46,047 bases of DNA, taken from Gnetum montanum. Its lineage: Eukaryota > Streptophyta > Gnetopsida > Gnetales > Gnetaceae. Location: the NCBI GenBank assembly GCA_015680685.1, contig MNCI01025228.1:317753-363799 (forward strand), given 5' to 3'. Position numbers and translations under genes: made by a program. Below are positions 1 through 9,600 of this stretch, piece after piece. The notes under the pieces were generated by a model. It was not told the DNA's origin, ran no database searches, and was given only the letters and a program-made list of their open reading frames with translations. How positions within the stretch are numbered: the stretch's first letter is position 1; each line of letters starts with the position of its first letter.

Positions 1-464
1 GTTTTCCCATCTATTGCATTTTCATTCTAAAGTTTATGGTCATTGCACTTGCATGCAATCTGTAGTTTGGGGGTTAAGTGTTGAGGCCAACCTCACCCAT
101 GCTAGGCATAGGGCCTTGACCAACAGTAACTAGTACTTTATTTTATTTATAATCTGAGCATTACTAAATTTAACCATCAGATAATTAAGAAAAGTACCAC
201 CATAAATATAGGTAAGTGTTAGATGACAACCCTCCCATGCTTTCCTAGAGCCATGTTTGAACAAGTTTAATATCACAAAAAATCAGAAGTCGTACAGTAT
301 TGACGTATCAAGTCCTTCCAAAAATATAAATAAATAAATAAATAAATAAAAAATAAAATAAAAAAATTCAACAAAAACCATAAAACTTAAGGCTTATTTT
401 TTTTAACTCATTTTCTTATTTCAATTTTCCCCATGTTGCAGTTGACATGGCAAAGGTAGTTGGC
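1..464. other. Unannotated AT-rich flank
   Basis: No gene is recognisable on either strand. The stretch is AT-rich, with a short (TAAA)n microsatellite at about 327-350 running into an A-rich tail up to 367. It may be remnant repeat DNA, but nothing links it to the elements further on. Confidence 0.5.
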
Positions 465-482
465 GGTTTAGGGTTAGGGTTT
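465..482. promoter_or_regulatory. Telomere-like box (two TTTAGGG-type units)
   Basis: GGTTTAGGGTTAGGGTTT reads as AAACCCTAACCCTAAACC on the minus strand. Short copies of this motif (telo boxes) are known promoter elements near the transcription start of many plant translation-related genes. Here it lies at the edge of a locally GC-richer stretch. It is far too short to be a telomere. A promoter role is an inference. Confidence 0.4.
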
Positions 483-980
483 CTCCAGTAGGCTGCTATT
501 TACAATGGAGCCAGCCAAAGCCAAAGGGGGGCGTAGCCAGAGTTTGCAACGACCATTTTCTATTCGGTAGCCAGCATGGTGGGGCATCGATCAGGGCCTT
601 CACTTGCTCTAGCAGTGCCTTCCGGCTACCTTTCTCTGCACCACATGCTCCAACAATCGGCACCAGTGTAGTAGCAATTGTTGAATGACAGTTTTCTATT
701 TTCTCAGATAGAAACAGACACATTTTTTTTCTTTTTCTTTTTTTTTTGCCCATGCGGCAGAGACCAACACCCAACAGCGGCGGTGCTAACGAGGACACCG
801 TGAGGGGTATCGATAGAAGTCTTTCTTTCTGCCTATAAACAGAAACCTGGTAGAGACAGGTTGTATGCACAGGCAACACAAATAGCATTAACATCATTTT
901 GTTCTTTATTTATTTGCTTTCAAACAATAGGACAAATTTTTCTCTCTACCATCTCCAAGCGCAAAAGCAGCCGCGGTGGC
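483..980. other. CpG-retaining island with an unrecognised minus-strand open frame
   Basis: Between about 500 and 980 the sequence is clearly richer in G+C and in CpG than the rest of the window. The longest open frame is on the minus strand, 897 down to 496, 133 codons. It has a hydrophobic start, a Lys/Arg-rich run in the middle (KKKRKRKK) and a C-terminal part containing GSRKALLEQVKALIDAPP. I do not recognise the protein. The Lys/Arg run comes from a plus-strand T-rich tract and could be accidental. It could be an exon or 5' part of a host gene, or chance. No intron structure is convincing. Confidence 0.25.
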
Positions 981-1719
981 AGATAACTTTTACAGTTTTC
1001 AATATTATTATTTGCATTTTATTTTGAATTATTTGTTGTACTCTTTTAAGTTGCACAAATTATTTAACTTTTCAATATTCTTATTAAATTTAAATCTTTT
1101 AATATTTTGTTTAAAATATTATTATTATTGTTTTGTCACATAGCCCTTTCCAACTGAGACTATTCTTGGGTTTTCGTACCCATACGGGAGGTGCCCTAGG
1201 CAATAGTCTCTTAAAACGAGTTTTCACAGGTGTTGGAGGCATGTCCAAAATTTACGCATCAACAATTGCCTTATGATTCATGTTAAATAGAGACAACTAA
1301 AATTGCCGCTGCCAAACTATAGCAGTAGTTGATATGCATACAATTAATTATTCCTACCAAACTAGAAATAATTAATTTGTCTAGAGACTTTTTTCAAACA
1401 ATAATAGCTTTGCCCAATGACCCCGTAAATCTGTGTTAAGGAATTTTTTAAAAAGAATTCCCAAAAAGTTTTAGAATCTTTCGAAAGTAGTAGTAAATTT
1501 AGTAATCAATGCATACGACACATTTTAATTTTATTTTTATCCAAAGGTTAACAAAATATGAAAGCATGCAATATAATATTACATAGGTTATTTAAAAGCT
1601 AGCATGTTGTACAATTGTAGATTCATATGGTTTATATGTAGAATTATTGAAGAAGGTAGGATATACTATTCATTGAGAAATTTAGTATAAGGATTAAATC
1701 AACATTGGAAAATTTGTAA
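981..1719. other. Non-coding stretch with two inverted repeats
   Basis: No gene seen. An imperfect inverted repeat runs 1158-1208 (GACTATT and GGG on the left answered by CCC and AATAGTC on the right). A perfect 11-bp inverted repeat has arms AATTAATTATT at 1342-1352 and AATAATTAATT at 1367-1377 around a 14-base loop. The last few hundred bases could be decayed 5' sequence of the following LINE. Confidence 0.4.
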
Positions 1720-2557
1720 AATGATGTTGTTATCTAAAAGAGGGGGATAAAAATAACTTGAACAATTAGCGAATGATCATTGTGAATAATATTTTTGCTA
1801 AGTTGCTGGGCACATTGTTGGAAAAGAAAATCAGTTCTTGGGCTGAAGGTAACTAAGTCAAGGCAAAATATTAAGAAGGTTTTAGACAAAATCACTCTAC
1901 TATTAATTACTTAGTTACTCTTAGATGCTATATGAAGTTTGCAAAATTGCCTAATAATAAAGTTTTTATTTATTTATTGATTTTTCTAAAGCATATGATT
2001 TAGTGATCTATATAAAATTATGGTTGCACTTGCATGAAATTGACCTCCCTTCAGATTTGATTACCACAATTCAAAGATTGTATGAGAAAGTGACTATTGA
2101 AATTAAAAATAGCAATTCAAAAGAAAAAAAATTTCAATTCGAGAGCAAAATTGAAGTTAAGAAATGTTGTCTACTTCAACTCTATTTGGTATCTTTATTA
2201 ATGAAATGTCGGAATGGTTGCACAATAGGTATGATAGTCATGCTTTTAAAATTGGATCCCAAGTAGTGAATCTTCTTTTATATGCAGATGATGCTACCTA
2301 CATCTTCACTACTATAGAAAGTATGTAAAATATGTTGCAAATTTTAAAAAATTATTGTTGTTCTTTTGGTATTCAAGTGATTGTAGATAAAACCAAATTG
2401 ATGATATAAGGTACAAGAAATAACTGTTATAACTTTCATTTTGAAGGTACGAAGGTGCAAATAGTATATTCTTTTAAACATTTTGGTTTCATTTAAAAAT
2501 AGTAAAAGGTTTCAAGGTTCTATATGCTTTTAAAAATAAGTGCAAGGATTTAGGCCT
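1720..2557 (+). pseudogene. LINE (non-LTR) reverse transcriptase, left arm
   Basis: Conceptual translation with several stops and frame changes gives the fingers and palm of a LINE reverse transcriptase. Visible parts are a segment resembling the GFR..ST..L...L motif (about 1860-1920), a VFI...IFLKH/DFSKAYD-type motif A around 1960-2000, an open stretch with PSDLITTIQRLYEKVTIEIK (2003-2266), and the catalytic palm motif YADD at 2281-2292 within LLLYADDATYIFTT. The ancestral enzyme copies its own RNA at a nicked target. The endonuclease domain normally found upstream is not visible, so the copy is 5' truncated or has decayed. The frame stops abruptly at 2557 where an LTR element begins and resumes at 23016. 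The palm motif is intact, but the gene as a whole is dead. Confidence 0.85.
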
Positions 2558-3441
2558 TGATGAAGTCAATTTTTGATAAGTAATGACATTGTAACAACGA
2601 TATCGCATCAATGATACTGTGGATATGATATCATAGCACATGCTACATTATCATTGATATGATATCTTGAGATGTGTGTAGCCTTATAAATATGACATTT
2701 GGGCCCACAATTTTGATATCTTTTCACTCTATAGTAACTAGACTTTGTCAGTTTTTTTTGTAACTTAGCGATAGATGTGTATGCTCACAATGTGGTGTTA
2801 AACAGTGAATGGTGTCTTTATTTTAATGGATTGTACTTGGACACAATTTGTGCATGACAATAAAGATTGAGTTTTTTTTCATCATTGTTGCATTACTTAG
2901 TTTACTTTCTATTACTTAGAATAATTTTCCATGTTTTCTTAGATAGCACTATATCTTTCCATGTACTTACTTTACATGTGCATTTCATACATCAGCATGG
3001 GTATGACTAGCTACAAGCATTAAGTATGGTTGTTTGGTAATCCCAATAATGGTGTTGTCTGATTTGCTCAGTGATAACTCCACTTGGTAACCTAGTGGCA
3101 ACTACATAAGTCCAAGACATGATCGGAGGACTAGGAATGGATACCTAATACTTAGGATAGAATAGGTTTACTTACTTTTTCTTACTTAGACTTAGAAATT
3201 ACTTTCATTTCACCATGTTTGCTAGGAGTAATAATGGCCAAACAACATCAACTATCATATACCTCATAGTGAGGTATATCATACACATAGACTTCACTAC
3301 CTCCATGTGGGAAGACAAAGGTTTCAAACTTAAAGCAATTGATAGCATATTAACATTATCTCATCCATAGATTATGATCAGGTCACATGTGGACACTTGT
3401 GACTTGTATGGTTGGGTGTTGAATTGCTCCACCACTCATCA
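2558..3441 (+). repeat. 5' LTR of element 1
   Basis: 884 bp, starting TGATGAAG and ending CTCATCA, and matching 14942-15795 along its length with frequent substitutions. A TATAAATA box lies at 2685-2692 and an AATAAA signal at 2859-2864, 174 bases apart. This spacing recurs in elements 2 and 3 and marks U3, R and U5. Confidence 0.85.
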
Positions 3442-3442
3442 T

Positions 3443-3460
3443 TGGCATCATTGCCTAGGA
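3443..3460 (+). promoter_or_regulatory. Primer-binding site (tRNA-Asp type, decayed)
   Basis: TGGCATCATTGCCTAGGA begins one base after the 5' LTR. It is a C-to-T-decayed version of TGGCACCGTTGCCGGGGA in element 2, which is complementary to the 3' end of plant tRNA-Asp. First-strand synthesis would have started here. Confidence 0.75.
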
Positions 3461-3588
3461 TATGTCAATGTATGTTGAGTAATTGATTTTATAAAGTTCG
3501 TTGTATCAAGAATTCAAGTTAATATCCATAATCTCTTAATAATTCTAAACAATTAAGCACACTTAACTAAACATCTGAAAATTACAAA

Positions 3589-5530
3589 ATGGCTTCAATT
3601 AAAGACAAATCACCACCTACCAAAGAATCAAAAAGAGGTGATGATAGAATTAGTGACAAAGAAGAATGAAGTATGCCAATGCAATAAAGGATTTCATATG
3701 CTCATCATGATTCTTACTATCCTAATTTTACTTTCATATTTCACCAAGACAGGCAACTAAGGTGGAAAGAACTTTAAGGTAACATTGTTCTACCTCTAGA
3801 GTGCTTAGCATTCATCATGCTTTAGACAACTCTAGGGGCATGAATCTAAGTAATGCACTTGATGGGTATCATCTAGTCAAATACATGACAAGGCCCTATC
3901 AGCCCACTAAGGAGCAAGTGAAAAGAGATGCTACCATGGAGATTAAACATGTCCATAGAAGGGAAAGAAAATTAACTCTCTGGTTATCTTTGAAGAGCTT
4001 GATGGTGATGTCTTCATTGTTGAATAACTCCACTAGAATCATGAATTCCATTTGCAAATTCCTATCATTCAGTTGAAGAAACCTATCAAAGTGCAATTGC
4101 ATTTTGCCTTAGCAGACACACCTAGAAGGAAGGCAACAGACTCAAAGTATAAGTAGGATTCAAGGCCAAGAGTTTCTACTGGATCTCACAAAGAAGAATA
4201 CTAGAGTCACAATAGGTGGATAAGCTGGCATCATTCTCCCATTACCTCATCTTCATCTTCATATTTGTTGGTGAACTTTGATAAGAGGAGATAGAGATAT
4301 CGAGACCATGATAGGGAGGATAGAAGGACTCATGATTACCATGACTATTACCTGAGGCACTTTGATGAAGGGGATGAAGACTATGAACCAAAGAGATGCA
4401 CAGATAGGAAAGAAGATAGAGAAAGGCATGAACACCAAAGGGGGTACCACTACAATAGAGCTCACAAACCCAATTAAGATGATAAACCCATAATGGCTAC
4501 TTGAAGTATGACTAACATTAGGGAAGCTGTTTATATCCCAACTAGACATGTAAGTGACAACTATATCAAATGGCTTGACATGGACAATATTCCCAGATTT
4601 GAGGGTGGTTATAATGTTGATCCTCAACACCACCTTCAAGAATTCAATGATGCCTACATCTTGCAAAATATTGAAAGTGATTTGTAGAAATGGAAGTTGT
4701 TCCCATGGACACTTGTGAAAGATGTTGAGAGCTAGTACAAATTACTTAAGATAGAATCAATTAGAAGATGGATGACCAAGTTGGAGCTCTTTAATGACAA
4801 ATATCAAACTTATTCTGGGATGTCCAATTTACAGAAATAGATCCAAGGACGGAAGTAAGGGACTCATGAATCCATTGATGCAGTAATGGATAGGTATTAT
4901 TTACTACTGCACAGGTGCCTAGGCCATGGATTTTTCCAGTGGGAACAACTGAGGCACATTGTTAATAGGATTCGGAACAAGACTAGAGAGAACCTTGGGA
5001 TTTATGCCCAAGTCCAATTGTCCAAAATGTCTACCCATTGGATATAGAGATTGATTAACCAAGTGGCAAAGGAGGAAGGAGAGTTAAGGAAAAGAGAATT
5101 AGTGGAAGAATATAACAGATATCCATCTATCAGAAAAAGGGATGCAAAATTTTGTGACACACAAGAAGAAGACACCTTGGAATAGGTAATTCAAAAGAAA
5201 ACTTTACCTATCCAAAAATCTATCATTGATATAGTAGCAAATGTAGAGAAAATATGAGACTCAGTTGATGAGAAATTCATAACAACTTTGAAGATCATGA
5301 AAGAGTGAATAGAGTAGGTCTTTGGTAAAGGTAAGGACAAGAAAAAGAAGAGAGAATTTGGACAAAAGGGCAAAGTGGCCTCATTGGTTGAGTGTTTAGA
5401 CACAAGCTCTGAAGATGAGGAAGGATGTGTTGTATGCCAATATGAACATCCCAAAGGATGTTGTCTCATAATGGCACACCTACAAGAAATGGGAACATAT
5501 GCACTTAACCCCAAAATTATCAAGTAACAA
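3589..5530 (+). pseudogene. gag: gag of element 1
   Basis: The structural capsid/nucleocapsid gene of the retrotransposon. The ATG at 3589 aligns with the gag start of element 2. The translated product has many stops but keeps the shared capsid block at about 4566-4740, where RFEGGYNVDPQHHLQEF matches elements 2 and 3, followed by a helical region and a charged, Lys-rich tail. At 5426-5464 it ends in a zinc knuckle, CVVCQYEHPKGCC, with spacing C-x2-C-x3-H-x3-C-C. That is one residue shorter between Cys and His than the usual C-x2-C-x4-H-x4-C. This is the only one of the three copies in which this knuckle has no substitution or stop. In the ancestor the protein would have packaged the RNA. Confidence 0.75.
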
Positions 5531-6180
5531 ATGCCTAGAAGGTTACCTTACCCTCAAGATAACTATAGGCAAAACTTCCAACCCATATACTATCCCAGTG
5601 GAGCTTACCCGCAACCACAAGTGTAGTACTATCAATAATGACAACAACCCCAATTGTGGGCCATGCTACCACCATGCCAAAAATATCCATATTGGTAGCT
5701 AGACCCATATGGATACTATGTACAATGTCCAATCTCTCCTAGTAATGTTGTTGTTCAAACTATGTAATACTATCTAACCAAGTACCATAGACCAACACCT
5801 TCACAGAAAGATTCAAACTTGTATATGCATCCATCAACAACTGGTTCTTCAAACCAACATTTGAATGCTTTACCACTAGTGCCACCTCCCATAATGTAAG
5901 GTAGGCTACCATCCCAACTACAATAGAAAAGTGTAATAAACATGGATAACATGCAACAGGAAGCTATCATATGTGAACTAGAATCCAGGAAACAAGCATT
6001 CTTTCGAATAAGTCCTGAAAGAGTTCAAAGGATGGGGATTACATCCAATTTTACCCAGCTACATCCAACCCTCCAATGAACAATAAACTTTCCTCATCAT
6101 CAAGCACCAATGTAACTACTGTCATGCCTACCTAAATAATCACTCATTTGATAAATGTGGGAGCAGTTCCAAAAAAATGA
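5531..6180 (+). other. Gag-protease linker of element 1
   Basis: No separate gene. The stretch corresponds to the Pro/Tyr-rich linker between gag and protease seen in element 2 (PQGNP, Pro-rich run) and carries many stops. Open frames on both strands here are short shadows. Confidence 0.5.
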
Positions 6181-6560
6181 ATAGATCCAAGAAGTCCCTT
6201 AGTTTACCTTCAAGTAGCAAGGTAGAAACCATGCAAGCCTCTACTTGATTCTAGGTTAGAAGTGAACCTGATCTTGCAAGACATGTATTAGGCCTAGAAT
6301 CTACCACCATTGAAGAAGAGAAACATTTGATTAGAGCTTGTAGATTAGTCAATCATAGTTCCACTAGGACAAGTGGACGATATGATGACAACCATCAGTG
6401 GCTAGTCTTACCTTATAGATTTTCTAGTAATTCATGTTGGTAAAAATAAGAAAGAATTTTTTATCATCATGGAAAGAGCTTGGCTTAGCACTGTGGATGT
6501 TAAGCTTGGTATTTGTGACTTGTCCTTGGAGATTTCCAAGAAAGATGAAGCCAGTATTAT
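6181..6560 (+). pseudogene. Aspartic protease of element 1
   Basis: Retropepsin-type protease that would have cut the gag-pol polyprotein. The line up to about 6255 gives LLDSRLEVNL, so the catalytic Asp-Ser/Thr-Gly has become Asp-Ser-Arg (6247-6255). The flap-side segment VPLGQVDDMMTTI and the C-terminal RAWLSTVD (about 6475-6500) align with the better preserved protease of element 2. Stop codons interrupt it in several places. It follows gag in the same order as in other Ty3/gypsy elements and is followed by a linker to the RT. Confidence 0.75.
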
Positions 6561-7039
6561 ATAAAGACATAGAGTTCCATGTATTACATACAATGATAAT
6601 GGGTGTAATTACATTTAGAGGATATCAACCATTAGATAGAAATATACCAAGGCATGAAATAAATATATAGAAGAAATATGTGTGCAAAGATGTTTGTATG
6701 TAGTAGCCACACAACAAGAAGGCATTTAGTGGCTGATCATAGACAAAGAAACTAAATCCAACAAATACATGGAACTAGCAAATTAAATTGTTAGTGCCTA
6801 CATTGAAGAGGTCGATAAGCTAGACTAATTAAAAAAAAGACACTTCTATCCATGAATAAGTTAGGAAGAAGAAACAAACTAGGGACAATTAGAGATCCTA
6901 GACACTATGGAGCAAAAACCATTAGAGTTAAAGGTCCTACTGATAACATTAGAGTATGATTTCTTAAACAATAAGAAGATGGTAATAATCAATGCAAACT
7001 TAAAAGAAGAATAAAAGAAGTTGTTGAAAGTAGTCAACA
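6561..7039 (+). other. Protease-RT linker of element 1
   Basis: Decayed coding sequence connecting protease to RT. A segment resembling the post-protease tail of element 2 (LYV-type motif, about 6690-6720) can be seen, and an acidic stretch follows at about 6890-7020. No independent gene. Confidence 0.45.
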
Positions 7040-7860
7040 AGTGGCCCACAACATATGCATGGTCTTATGATGAGATCATGGGAATTGATCTAAGAATTTT
7101 TCAACATCGGATATATACTGATCCCATAGTCAAACCACGATGCCAAACCCAAAGAAGTTTTAATCCTAAATTGAAAGAAGTAGTCAAGTAGGAGTTGGAG
7201 AAATTACTAAAGGTAGGATTCATCTATCCTATTGAGGATAGTGAATGGATAAATCTTTTAGTAATTGTTCCAAAGAAGGGGGGAAAGTGGCACATTTGCA
7301 TTGATTTCTAATTGTTGAATGCTGCTACATTCAAGAATCACTTCCTTCTATCATTTGTTGACTAGGTCCTAGATATCATTGCAGGACATGAGTACTATAG
7401 TTTTCTGGATGGATACAGTAGATATAATCAGATCTACATTGCACTTGAGAACCAATAGAAAATGATGTTTACAAGTCCATGAAGAACATTTTTCTTACAA
7501 ACAAAGGCTATTTGGTCTTTGCAATGCACCTACCACCTTCTAAAGACTAGTATTTAGCATCTTCTAGAAATGGATTGGAAATGGTGTTGAGGTATTCATG
7601 GATTATTTTTTAACATATGGGCTAGATTTCAAGCAAGCATTGAATTGATTAGAGTAGGCACTAAAAAGATGTGAGGAAACAAATCTCAAGCTTAATTGGC
7701 AGAAAAGCCACCTTATGGTCTAGGATGACATAGTGTTGGAACACTGAATCTCTTAAAAAGGCATTGAGGTAGATCCTAAAAAAAATTGAGTCATACAAAA
7801 CATCACTCAAAGGCCACAAACAGTAAAATATGTTAGATAATTTTAAGCCATATAGGATAT
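7040..7860 (+). pseudogene. pol: Reverse transcriptase of element 1 (Athila-like)
   Basis: Ty3/gypsy reverse transcriptase. In order it shows WPTTYAWSYDEIMGID (about 7030-7090), ELEKLLKVGFIYPIEDSEW (about 7195-7250), VPKKGGKWHICIDF, a fingers-palm stretch HEYYSFLDGYSRYNQI, FGLCNAPTTF (about 7510-7545), the catalytic region VFMDYF (7592-7609), then LKLNWQKSHLMV. The FMD-type catalytic box is the form I associate with Athila relatives. Here the second catalytic Asp is Tyr (FMDY at 7595-7606), which would abolish polymerisation. At least ten stop codons are present. The gene sits between protease and RNase H, as expected. Confidence 0.85.
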
Positions 7861-7899
7861 TATTAAATATTTATAGAAAATTTTTTAAAGATAGCAAAA

Positions 7900-8420
7900 C
7901 TACTAGTGGAACTCAGTAAGAAGGATGCACCCTTTGAATGGACAAAGTCATGCGAAAAGGCATTTGAAACTTTGAAGTAGAAACTAATTAAGAAACCAAT
8001 CCTTTAAGATCTAGATTAGTTCAAGCATTTTCACATCATAATTGATGCTTCCAACTATGTGCTTGGTGTAGTACTCACACAGTTAGATGATCAGAAGCGA
8101 TCATACTATATACACTAGACTAGTAGAAGCATCATCGGGGGACTATTGAACTACACCATAATAGAAGAGGAGTTGATGACCATGGTGTATGCACTTAATA
8201 ATTTTAGACATTATGTGCTAGGGTATTGAATTTATGTTCATACTGATCATAGTGCCATCCAGTTTCTCATGAATAAACTAGAAGTTAGTCCTAGAGTGAT
8301 TAGATGGCTCATTATCTTGCAAGAATTCAACATCACAATGATCAATAAAAAATGGCATAGAAAATGTGGTAGCTAATCATCTATCTAGGCTAAAGTGGAA
8401 TTCTTAGGATCAAGTAGAAC
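7900..8420 (+). pseudogene. pol: RNase H of element 1
   Basis: The domain that removes RNA from the RNA:DNA hybrid. The segment begins with a connection region (KKDAPFEWTKSCEKAFETLK, 7919-7977), followed by the first catalytic region DASNYVLGVVLTQLDDQ (from about 8044), an ELMTMVYALNNFRHYVLG block carrying the Glu helix, and HTDHS (8239-8253) with the next Asp. The last part runs into RVIRWLIILQEFNI. Stops and a frame change near 8340 show it is dead. There is only one RNase H here, unlike element 4. Confidence 0.8.
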
Positions 8421-8559
8421 CTTTATCTAACCAATTTGCCAACAAATACCTATTTAAAAAAATAGTTGAGGCTATAAGTTTGATAGGGAAGCCATGGACA
8501 ATAGAATATCTAACCTATTTATCAACACAAGAGCTTTCTTTTGAATGGAATAAGAAACA

Positions 8560-9600
8560 CAAAGAATAATTCCTTCATAGGGGAAAAAGATATATGAAAA
8601 TCAATAGCAATCTATACAAAATCTATGCAAATGGGCTAGTCAAATGGTGTGTGCTAGAACATGATCAATAGAGAGTTTTGCAAGATGTCCATGAAGGTCC
8701 ATGTGGTGGCCACTATGTGGGACATAGAATGGCACTCAAGCTAATGATGGCCTACATTGTTTAGTGATTTCCATAATTTCACGTAATATTTTGAACGATG
8801 CCAATGGGATGAAGGAATTTTAGTCAAATATGAAGGACCACAACAATGGATATAGTCACTTGAGCCATTTGATATATGGGGAATTGATTTCATGGGACCC
8901 ATAACATTAATGTTAAATGAAAACATATACATTATTATGATTGTGGATTATTGTACAAAGTGGGTAGAGGCAACATCAATTAGAGATTGCACAGCCAAGA
9001 AAGCTACAAGTTTTTCCAATAGCATGTGTTGAATAGATTTGGGGTACCAAGAATGCCCATATTAGATAATGGGACTTGCTTTATTGGTGCTATGTTTAAA
9101 AAGCTTATGTAACAACTTGGGGTGAACCATAAGTTGACCATACCATATCATCCCCAAGCAAATGGTCAAGTTGAAGTAACTAACTGAGCAAGTAGTAGGA
9201 TACTCACTAGGATGGTTAGTAGATTTAGGAAAGCCTAGAGCACTAAATTGAATGATGCTCTATTGGCCTATCGAACATCCTAGAAATTACCTATCAGATA
9301 CTTACCATATGAGTTAGTTTATGGCAAGTTATCAACACTCCCAATCTAGGTAGAACTCCACACTCTAGCTACTGTCAGTCAACTTGAGCTTGATTTGAGC
9401 TTAGCCTAATGGGAACGCCTCATGAATCTAAACCTCTTAGAAGAAAATAGGCTTGTAGAACTCATGAGTAATGAATTTGATGAATATTACTCCAAATTTA
9501 GGCACGATACACAAATAAGGAAAGTGTCCATACAACTAGGTGATAAAACCCTTTACTATAATCCAAATCATGTGTCCCAAAGCCAAATTTTAGACACTTT
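8560..9600 (+). pseudogene. pol: Integrase of element 1
   Basis: DDE integrase, which would insert the cDNA into the host chromosome. The zinc-binding region shows HEGPCGGH (8690-8713). The core has Asp in WGIDFMGP (GAT 8886-8888), Asp in ILDNGT (9065-9067) and Glu in GQVE (9173-9175), so the three catalytic residues are still readable through several stops. The C-terminal part YRTS..LPIRYLPYELVYGKL leads into a charged open stretch (9422-9691) ending in LGDKTLYYNP, typical of the post-core region. It is the last enzyme of the polyprotein. Confidence 0.85.

Noticed and set aside
465-482. Telomere or chromosome end
   Set aside because: Only two units are present and ordinary sequence lies on both sides.
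2003-2266. Intact small protein gene
   Set aside because: It is an open part of the decayed LINE RT. The same translation continues in other frames on both sides.
5191-5523. 110-codon minus-strand frame opposite gag of element 1
   Set aside because: It is a shadow of the charged gag C terminus and zinc knuckle, which are conserved on the plus strand in three copies.
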